Assembly (NCBI GenBank): GCA_052326585.1
Contig: JBKQLU010000005.1
Coordinates: 1-64,000 of the forward strand
DNA: 64,000 nt
Direction: 5' to 3'
Source: JAPLJC01 sp052326585
GTDB taxonomy: Bacteria; Desulfobacterota; Desulfobaccia; Desulfobaccales; 0-14-0-80-60-11
Position 1 is the stretch's first letter; each line of letters opens with the position of its first letter. This document shows, in pieces, positions 59,061-64,000 of the stretch. A program made the position numbers and the translations under genes. The notes below the pieces were generated by a model, which made no database searches, was not told where the DNA came from, and worked only from the letters and a program-made list of their open reading frames with translations.

Positions 59061-59102
59061 AAAATAAAAAAGCCGGATGGCCTCCCTCAAGGCAACCCGG
59101 CT
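59061..59102 (-). terminator. Riboswitch expression-platform terminator
   Basis: On the minus strand AGCCGG (59097-59102) pairs with CCGGCT (59071-59076) and GCCT with AGGC inside, followed by TTTTTTATTTT. The 5' arm is also the 3' end of the aptamer (GACAGCCGGGTTGCC), so aptamer and terminator are mutually exclusive. Ligand binding would therefore favour read-through (an ON switch), by inference. Confidence 0.8.
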
Positions 59103-59163
59103 GTCTCAATCGGACTAAAAGACCCGTGGCTTTCCGTCCCCGCCTCGCGACGGGTTTGGCTTT
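59091..59163 (-). ncRNA. Class I c-di-GMP riboswitch aptamer (GEMM)
   Basis: Read on the minus strand: AAAAGCCAAACCC, a hairpin CCCGTC-GCGA-GGCGGG with a GNRA tetraloop, then GGGACGGAAAGCCACGGGTCT, and a second helix in which GTCT pairs with AGAC before AGCCGGGTTGCC. Order and conserved blocks match GEMM-I; the usual GACGCAAAG reads GACGGAAAG here. It lies about 70 bp upstream of a PEP-CTERM gene. A TTGACA at 59198-59203 and TATGAT at 59170-59175 are too far apart (22 bases) to be called a promoter with confidence. Confidence 0.82.
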
Positions 59164-59221
59164 TTCGCTATCATACAATTAGCCATTAGTTTAACTATGT
59201 CAAGCCATTTTGAGGAATTGC

Positions 59222-59310
59222 CAAAAAAATGGAGTCTCATTATAAAAGATCTGCCACAGGCTCCGCGTCCCCGCTCGCGGCGGATTTCGCTTTATCAGCA
59301 ATTTTTCCCG
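59222..59310 (-). pseudogene. Degraded second GEMM-like aptamer
   Basis: On the minus strand AAAGCGAAATCCGCCGCGAG continuing GCGGGGACGCGGAGCC and AGATCTTTTA aligns with the 5' half of the intact aptamer downstream, including the GCGA tetraloop and GGGGACG. The 3' half is lost: only GAGAC remains before CTCCATTTTTTT, with no GCCGGGTTGCC. It appears to be a decayed tandem copy. Confidence 0.5.
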
Positions 59311-59374
59311 CCCCACCGCCAGGTGCCGATCCTGGCAGGTCAGTCTGCAATATGCCACAATGGAAAAATGGCAG

Positions 59375-59406
59375 AAAAGAAGAAGGCGGCCCGGAGGCCG
59401 CCTTCT
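59375..59406 (-). terminator. Intrinsic terminator of the beta-barrel protein gene
   Basis: AGAAGGCGGCC (59381-59391) and GGCCGCCTTCT (59396-59406) form a perfect 11-bp stem with a CGGA loop; TCTTTTCT follows on the minus strand. It is 21 bp past the stop of the gene at 59428. Confidence 0.88.
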
Positions 59407-59427
59407 GGGACTAACCCGAGTCTCGAC

Positions 59428-60261
59428 TCAGAAGTGGTAAGCCACCCCCAGTTGGCCGCTGAACAACTGGTAGACCGGCTCAAGCTTGAAGCTGGTCGGG
59501 ATGCCAAAGTCAATCCCGTTAAAGGTATAACTGGGCTGAGCATAACGATACTTGAAGGAGAGATCCACGGAGACATTCTTCAGGACCATGATCCGCAGGC
59601 CGGCATCCACCGCCAGGGCGATGTTGGTCGCCCCCTGGCTGCCACCGCTGCTGGTCAAATCTGTAGCACCGCCATTCACGTAGGTAGTGCTGAACTTCGG
59701 GCTCATGGAGGAGAACATAACGGCCGGGCCCACCGCCACATAGGGTTGGAGGCGGCCGAAGGGCACTTGCGCATCCGGATAGAAGCCGTAGCGGGCGGCG
59801 AACATGAAGGCCCAGGTGGCTATTGAGCCTTGACTGGTAAATTGCCCGGCATTGCTCAAAGCAAGACCGGCGAAAGGGGGGAGGCGGAAGCTGGTGCCGC
59901 TGATGGGGCCGTTCACCTCCAACCGCTGGAAGCTGAAATCGGTATAGAACCCGAAATACTTCATCCAGTCGGGATAGCCGCTATACCCGGCGAAGCCCCC
60001 CTTGACGAACCAGGTGCCGAGTTTTAGGCCGCCCAAGACGGTCGCCTCGGGTGTCCCAGAAAAATGCAGGTGGCTGTCTTCGGGGGCTATCCCGTTAATC
60101 GGCACAGCTTCATGGGTGCTAAAGGCTTGACCCAGATTAGATGCCGCCGTTCCACCCAGGTAGCCTTCCACGTACATCTCGGCGCTGGCTGGAGCGGCCA
60201 GGGCGACCAGGGCCACGGCCAGGAAAAGCCCAAAAACCACAGAGACTGTCCGGCTTATCAT
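59428..60261 (-). CDS. Outer-membrane beta-barrel protein (unknown function)
   Basis: A 277-aa exported protein. MISRTVSVVFGLFLAVALVALAA is a signal peptide cut near ASAEM. Alternating polar/hydrophobic strands run to the C-terminal Phe (QLGVAYHF), the usual recognition end for barrel insertion. Aromatic-rich segments (YPDWMKYFGFYTDFSF) are typical of 8-strand surface antigens of the OmpA/opacity type. ATG 60261 follows AGGGGGGAAAGAG; an earlier TTG at 60297 is less likely. It has its own terminator, so it is transcribed apart from the PEP-CTERM pair. Confidence 0.85.
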   Translation of the reverse strand: MISRTVSVVFGLFLAVALVALAAPASAEMYVEGYLGGTAASNLGQAFSTHEAVPINGIAPEDSHLHFSGTPEATVLGGLKLGTWFVKGGFAGYSGYPDWMKYFGFYTDFSFQRLEVNGPISGTSFRLPPFAGLALSNAGQFTSQGSIATWAFMFAARYGFYPDAQVPFGRLQPYVAVGPAVMFSSMSPKFSTTYVNGGATDLTSSGGSQGATNIALAVDAGLRIMVLKNVSVDLSFKYRYAQPSYTFNGIDFGIPTSFKLEPVYQLFSGQLGVAYHF

Positions 60262-60423
60262 GCTCTTTCCCCCCTTAATGGTTTCCAGTTTTTCCAAAAG
60301 CTCACTCTGCCCGGATTAACTTAGCGATCAACCTTGGGTTCTGTCAAGAATTATCCGCATAAAATGAGGAATGTTATCTCCCGGCAGACGTTGCTTTGTC
60401 AGGTTGCTCAAGGAAGGTTCAAA

Positions 60424-60592
60424 AATGTCATTCTGAGCGCAGCGAAGAATCTAGTGCGGCGCATTCTAGACCCTTCGCTGCACTCAGGCTGACAAGGAAA
60501 TCGGGGTTGGCAATAGCTTCTAGAGATTTGGCGCCGCGGGAAAAGATATTGGCCGGCCCGGTGGCCCAGGCAGTCACCGCCACCTCTTTTTG
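60424..60592. repeat. Dispersed repeat, copy 1 (about 169 bp)
   Basis: Begins AATGTCATTCTGAGCGCAGC and continues past CGAAGAATCTAG; it aligns over its whole length with 60770-60940, with the first 32 bases identical and the rest clearly diverged. Fragments of the same family occur at 21796 and 23961. The internal palindromic part (GAATCTAG...CTAGACCCTTCGC) can fold. No gene is supported in 60262-60967; open frames across it are artefacts of the repeat. Confidence 0.75.
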
Positions 60593-60769
60593 ATCCCAAA
60601 TGGACCGGCCCCGGATCCAAACTGAGGCCTGATTCTTAATACGAAGCCTGCGCCTCCCGAGGGGAGTAAGATTTTTGCAACTATGATATCCTTTCCGACA
60701 AGTGCCTGGCATCGGGTTGCAGCCTGCGGGGAATAACAGAAGCCATTGCAAAACCCCAGCCTGCCCAGG

Positions 60770-60940
60770 AATGTCATTCTGAGCGCAGCGAAGAATCTAG
60801 TCTCTGCGCCCTCTAGACCCTTCGCGTCGCTCCGACTGACAAGGCAATCAGGGTCGGCAACAACCCCTAGAGTTTTGCTCAGCGGAGAAAGATATTGGCC
60901 GCCCCAGTGGCCCAGTCAGTCACAGCAACCTATTTTTTAA
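60770..60940. repeat. Dispersed repeat, copy 2 (about 171 bp)
   Basis: Direct second copy of the element at 60424-60592 in the same orientation, 178 bp further on. Matching landmarks are GTCATTCTGAGCGCAGCGAA, CTAGACCCTTCGC, CTGACAAGG.AATC, and AAAGATATTGGCCG...GTGGCCCAG.CAGTCAC near the end. The spacer between copies carries no recognisable gene. Confidence 0.75.
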
Positions 60941-60967
60941 ATAATATGAGATAGTAATCCCAAATTG

Positions 60968-61909
60968 ATGCCCAGAATGAAAAATATCGTGCTGTTGCTG
61001 GTAGTCTTCAGCAGCATGGTGGCAGGGGTGGTCTGGCCCGCTGAGACCCGTTTTTTGGGGGCCTACCTGTCGTGGCTGCTGATGGGTTTACTCTTCTTGG
61101 CCTTCCTGAAGGTGTTTCCGCCGGCCATTTGGGAGACCCTGCGGCGCGCTCCCCTGAAGCTGGCTTTATTAATCCTGGCCAAGTTGATCATGCTGCCCTG
61201 CATCCTGTACCTGGCGGCGGCAAAACTGATCCCGGCCTACGCCCTGAGTGTGCTCTTGCTGGCCGGGGCCTCCACCGGGTTATCCGCCGCCTTTATGGCG
61301 GGTTTAGCCGGGGCCAGCATTCCGCTGGCGCTGGCCATGACCGTGGTGACCACGTTGTTGCTGCCGGTAAGCCTGCCGCTGGTCGTCAAAATCATGCTTG
61401 GCCGGGAACTCCATTTCAACCTGGCGGGTCTGGCCGGATTATTGGCGGCCATGGTCTTCGTGCCTTTTTTCAGCGCGACGCTCTTCCGGCGAGTCTGCCC
61501 GAAGCTGTCGGACTGGCTGGAGGGGCAATCCTACCCCATCTCTCTGGTCCTGTTCGCGGCCGTTAACCTGGGGGCCTTTGGTCTCTATGCGCCGTTCTTG
61601 GTAGCACATCGGGCTCAGGTGGCCTTTGCCGTGTTGGTGGGCTTCTGTGTGGCGGCGTTTCTGGCGGGCACCGGCATGGTCCTGTTCCGGTCCAGCCCGC
61701 CGTCCGAAAGGATGGCAGCGGCCGGGGCCCTGGGCTGGATCAATAATGTCATAGTCATTGTGATAGGCAGTTATTTCAATGACCCCCTCACCTCGGTGAT
61801 GTCCGCCCTCTATTTGATTCCCTATTATGCCCTGATCATTCCCTTGAGCCATCTGGTCCAGACCTTGCGGCCGCGGCGGGATACCGGCAATCTCAAGAAA
61901 CCTTATTAA
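60968..61909 (+). CDS. Bile acid:sodium symporter family transporter
   Basis: A 313-aa membrane protein with about ten helices in the BASS/SBF fold. SVLLLAGASTGLSAAFMAGLAGAS and LGWINNVIVIVIGSYFNDPLTSV are the two crossover-helix regions. Bacterial members carry organic anions, pantoate, sulphur compounds or other acids; the substrate is not evident. ATG 60968 lacks a good ribosome binding site; ATG 60977 is an alternative. A terminator follows. Confidence 0.8.
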   Translation: MPRMKNIVLLLVVFSSMVAGVVWPAETRFLGAYLSWLLMGLLFLAFLKVFPPAIWETLRRAPLKLALLILAKLIMLPCILYLAAAKLIPAYALSVLLLAGASTGLSAAFMAGLAGASIPLALAMTVVTTLLLPVSLPLVVKIMLGRELHFNLAGLAGLLAAMVFVPFFSATLFRRVCPKLSDWLEGQSYPISLVLFAAVNLGAFGLYAPFLVAHRAQVAFAVLVGFCVAAFLAGTGMVLFRSSPPSERMAAAGALGWINNVIVIVIGSYFNDPLTSVMSALYLIPYYALIIPLSHLVQTLRPRRDTGNLKKPY

Positions 61910-61931
61910 TCCGGGCGCGCAACCGGCCCCA

Positions 61932-61961
61932 CCCCGCAACACGGCTGCGGGGCGGGTTTTT
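61932..61961 (+). terminator. Intrinsic terminator of the symporter gene
   Basis: CCCCGCA (61932-61938) and TGCGGGG (61946-61952) pair around a 7-base loop; CGGG and five T follow. It is 22 bp past the stop and separates the symporter from the convergent dehydrogenase gene. Confidence 0.65.
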
Positions 61962-62010
61962 CGGCCCGCTCCGGCGACCCTGCCTGCTGGCCTGAGGAGA
62001 TTAGCGGGGG

Positions 62011-63024
62011 CTAGATCAGTATGGCCCGGGGCGCCGCTTTGACATCCGCGGTTCCGGTTAAGAGCATGGCCTGAATAAGCTCGCTTTTCAGTTTATTGAG
62101 CAGAAAGGCAACCCCCTGGCGGCCGCCGCCCATAACCCCGATAATCAGGGGTCGGCCCACGAGAACCGCATCGGCCCCCAGGGCCAGGAGCTTGAGAACA
62201 TCGCCGCCGCAACGCACCCCACCGTCGGCAAAGATCAGCAGCCGGCCTTTGACCCGGGCGACAATGGCGGGAAGGACCTCGGCCGCCCCCGGGGTGTGAT
62301 CGAGGGCCCGGCCCCCATGGTTGGAAACCACGATGGCCCCGGCGCCGGCGGCCACGGCGATCTCGGCTTCCTCGGGGGTCATGATGCCCTTGAGGATAAA
62401 GGGGAGCCGCGTCGCGCCGATCAATTCTTTGATTTCCGCGAAACTTTTGGGGCCGACGGGTTGGCCCTTGAGGGCCATGGGTAGCAAACCGGCCCCGTCA
62501 ATATCCATGCCCACTGCCAGGGCGCCCGCGGCTGCGGCTGCCTGGAGATATTTGAGGGCCTCCTTCTGGGCCCGGGGTTTGGCAATGGGAATGCCCTTGC
62601 CGCCATGGCCGGCGATGGCCTTGAGGCCGCCTTCGTACATGAGGGGATCGGGGCCGTCGCCGCTCATGCCCAGGGTGCCGGCCAACAGGGAGCCGGCGAT
62701 AATCTCCTGGAGAAAATCCTCTTCGGAAATTTTGCCGCCCATATTGGTGGAGACGCCGGTCATGGGCGCGGCCAGGATGGGCATAGAGAGGGTTTCCCCC
62801 CAGAGCTCGCAGGAAGTATCCGGCGCCCGGACATCGTGCAAGGTGCGCATATTGAAGCGATACCGGGCCAAGGCCTCCAGGTTGGCTGCAAAGGCGCGGC
62901 CGGTGCCAGCGCCGCCCATACCCGGCACTTCGCCGGCGCAAACCCGCCCGTCGCAAACCGGGCAGACCCGGCAATAGCCCTTTAATTTTTCTTTGGCACG
63001 ATCCCGCAATTCAGATAGGTCCAT
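62011..63024 (-). CDS. FMN-dependent alpha-hydroxy-acid dehydrogenase with N-terminal Cys cluster
   Basis: A 337-aa TIM-barrel flavoprotein of the lactate/glycolate oxidase family. LPFILKGIMTPEEAEIAVAAGA (catalytic Lys), VSNHGGRALDHTPGA (His/Arg) and ADGGVRCGGDVLKLLALGADAVLVGRP (phosphate site) are clear. The N terminus has CRVCPVCDGRVCAGEVPGMGG, a Cys-rich motif of an anaerobe-associated subgroup that might bind a metal or cluster. ATG 63024 follows AAAGGA; a frame from 63045 is possible. The exact 2-hydroxy acid is unknown. Confidence 0.88.
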   Translation of the reverse strand: MDLSELRDRAKEKLKGYCRVCPVCDGRVCAGEVPGMGGAGTGRAFAANLEALARYRFNMRTLHDVRAPDTSCELWGETLSMPILAAPMTGVSTNMGGKISEEDFLQEIIAGSLLAGTLGMSGDGPDPLMYEGGLKAIAGHGGKGIPIAKPRAQKEALKYLQAAAAAGALAVGMDIDGAGLLPMALKGQPVGPKSFAEIKELIGATRLPFILKGIMTPEEAEIAVAAGAGAIVVSNHGGRALDHTPGAAEVLPAIVARVKGRLLIFADGGVRCGGDVLKLLALGADAVLVGRPLIIGVMGGGRQGVAFLLNKLKSELIQAMLLTGTADVKAAPRAILI

Positions 63025-63360
63025 CCTACATTCCTTTGGGTGCATTTGGGCTGCGCCACATCCGTGGTTTGGAAAGGCAGCTGGCTAAAGGTTGGCGTTT
63101 TCAGGCCTGGGCGGTCTCCAGTTACACACGCTCATGAAAGCCAAAGCAGGAAACTTATTTCTCTGCCGTCTAATTTATCACCATTTTCCCTTGGGCGCTC
63201 TTGGGAAAAGTAGAGGGCTCAGTCTCTAGCCGCGCCAGCGGCGCGCCTGGGGCTCGCCTCAATCAGGGAGACCCCAAGGCGGCTGATTAATGGTAAAATA
63301 GCCCGGGGCCTCACCCTGGGGGGCGCAAATAGATAAAGGTTATCGGAGGAGAGGGAAATT
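63025..63360. other. 336-bp divergent intergenic region
   Basis: Lies between the divergent dehydrogenase and creatininase genes. GCCGCGCC/GGCGCGCC-like hairpin sequence lies near 63229-63248, and TAAAAT (about 63294) could be a -10 box for the + strand gene, but no matching -35 is convincing. A strong GGAGGAGAGGG ribosome binding site ends the region. No gene seen. Confidence 0.4.
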
Positions 63361-64000
63361 ATGTCTCACTGGGAAGAGATGAGCATGTTAGATTTCGAGG
63401 CGGCCCGGGATCAGGGCCATCCGGTGCTGCTGCCGGTGGGCTCCCTGGAGGAGCACGGGCCGCACCTGCCCCTGGGAACCGATACCTGGCACGCCCTGGA
63501 GGTGGCCCGGCGGGTGGCGGCCCTGCGGCCGGCGATCGTGGCCCCCCCGGTCTTTTACGGCCTCTGCCGCTCCACCCGGCAGCACCCGGGAACCGTCACC
63601 ATCCAGGGAGACACCCTGCGGGCCCTTATCCGGGACCTGGGCCGGGAATTCCACCGCCAGGGGATGCGGCGCCTGGTTTTGATCAGCGGCCACGCCGGCG
63701 GCACCCATATCTCCGCCCTGCTCGAGGCCGGGGAGAGCCTGCTGGCGGAATTGCCCGAGCTGCGGCTGGCGGTGGTGAATATTTTGGACCTGCTCCGGGA
63801 GGTACTGGCCGCTAAGCCGCTCCTGGTGGCCACCCGCGGAGACTCTCATGCCGGAGAGGTGGAGACCGCCGTGATGCTGGCGGCCTATCCGGCCCTGGTC
63901 CAGGGCCGCGCCCCGGCGGAATGGCCCAATTTCCCCAAATATCGGCTGGTGCGGGACAAACGGCGCTACTGGCCGGGCGGGGTCTGGGGCGATCCCGGGG
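63361..64000 (+). CDS. Creatininase-family amidohydrolase (partial at window end)
   Basis: The first 213 codons are in view; the frame is open to the window edge. LLPVGSLEEHGPHLPLGTDTWHA (residues about 23-45) gives the Glu, His and Asp metal ligands; VLISGHAGGTH (about 107-117) and TRGDSHAGEVETAVML (about 158-173) complete the site, and GGVWGDPG matches a later family motif. Members include creatininase, MftE and FAPy hydrolases; which one cannot be decided. ATG 63361 follows GGAGGAGAGGGAAATT. Confidence 0.9.
   Translation, partial: MSHWEEMSMLDFEAARDQGHPVLLPVGSLEEHGPHLPLGTDTWHALEVARRVAALRPAIVAPPVFYGLCRSTRQHPGTVTIQGDTLRALIRDLGREFHRQGMRRLVLISGHAGGTHISALLEAGESLLAELPELRLAVVNILDLLREVLAAKPLLVATRGDSHAGEVETAVMLAAYPALVQGRAPAEWPNFPKYRLVRDKRRYWPGGVWGDPG

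Noticed and set aside
59170..59203. TTGACA and TATGAT as a promoter for the riboswitch
   Set aside because: Spacing is 22 bases; the only box at 17 bases (AATTGT) is a poor -10, so no promoter is called although one must exist nearby.
60396..60593. 65-codon open frame in the repeat region
   Set aside because: It is a reading of the GTCATTCTGAGCG repeat (CHSERSEESS); the second repeat copy gives a similar false peptide.
1..64000. tRNA, rRNA, CRISPR arrays, insertion sequences, prophage or integrase genes
   Set aside because: I looked for cloverleaf, direct-repeat/spacer and transposase signatures and saw none; the repeats present are short intergenic elements.

Overview
The window looks like chromosomal DNA of a GC-rich, anaerobic Desulfobacterota-type bacterium (formerly Deltaproteobacteria). 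This is an inference from a complete S10-spc-alpha ribosomal superoperon with adk, map and infA embedded, an 11-subunit complex I without NuoEFG, a branched-chain-type ABC transporter island, a class I c-di-GMP riboswitch and PEP-CTERM proteins with V/A-PLP-type sorting tails. No rRNA or tRNA is visible to confirm the taxonomy.

Layout. 1-16.2 kb: the ribosomal superoperon on the + strand, from the end of tuf to rplQ, with many TTG starts and a long Lys/Ala-rich extension on L5. 16.2-24.6 kb: an accessory stretch with a secreted NlpC/P60 hydrolase, an amidoligase-type COOH-NH2 ligase coupled to a small Cys-containing protein, an orphan four-PAS histidine kinase, a metallo-beta-lactamase/TPR protein, and two small unknown proteins that resemble each other and flank it. 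24.6-33.8 kb: housekeeping genes (class V aminotransferase-serA, DUF1844, ispE-prs, pth), a B12/radical SAM protein and a receiver-less sigma-54 activator closed by a terminator. 34-43.8 kb: nuoABCDHIJKLMN on the minus strand behind a clear sigma-70 promoter. 44-48.6 kb (minus): kup with a cytidylate-kinase-like gene, then a PfpI/DJ-1 protein and a Tat-exported aldo/keto reductase.

48.8-57.4 kb is a hydroxy-acid (tartrate/D-malate/tetronate-like) catabolic island: a PdxA2-type dehydrogenase preceded by the truncated 3' end of a DUF1537 acid-sugar kinase, a DmlA/TtuC-type decarboxylating dehydrogenase, a complete LivKHMGF-type importer and a GarR-type tartronate-semialdehyde reductase preceded by what looks like the 3' remnant of a hydroxypyruvate isomerase gene. 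Two truncated genes in one island suggest a pathway under decay or remodelling.

57.6-60.3 kb (minus) holds an outer-membrane beta-barrel protein and two tandem PEP-CTERM surface proteins behind a class I c-di-GMP (GEMM) riboswitch with an overlapping terminator; a degraded second aptamer lies just upstream. 60.3-61 kb is a repeat block. The window ends with a bile-acid:Na+ symporter-family transporter, an FMN-dependent alpha-hydroxy-acid dehydrogenase with an N-terminal Cys cluster, and the start of a creatininase-family hydrolase. Several families of short intergenic repeats (GC-rich perfect hairpins, REP-like palindromes, degenerate tandem octamers and a GTCATTCTGAGCG-type element) recur across the accessory region.
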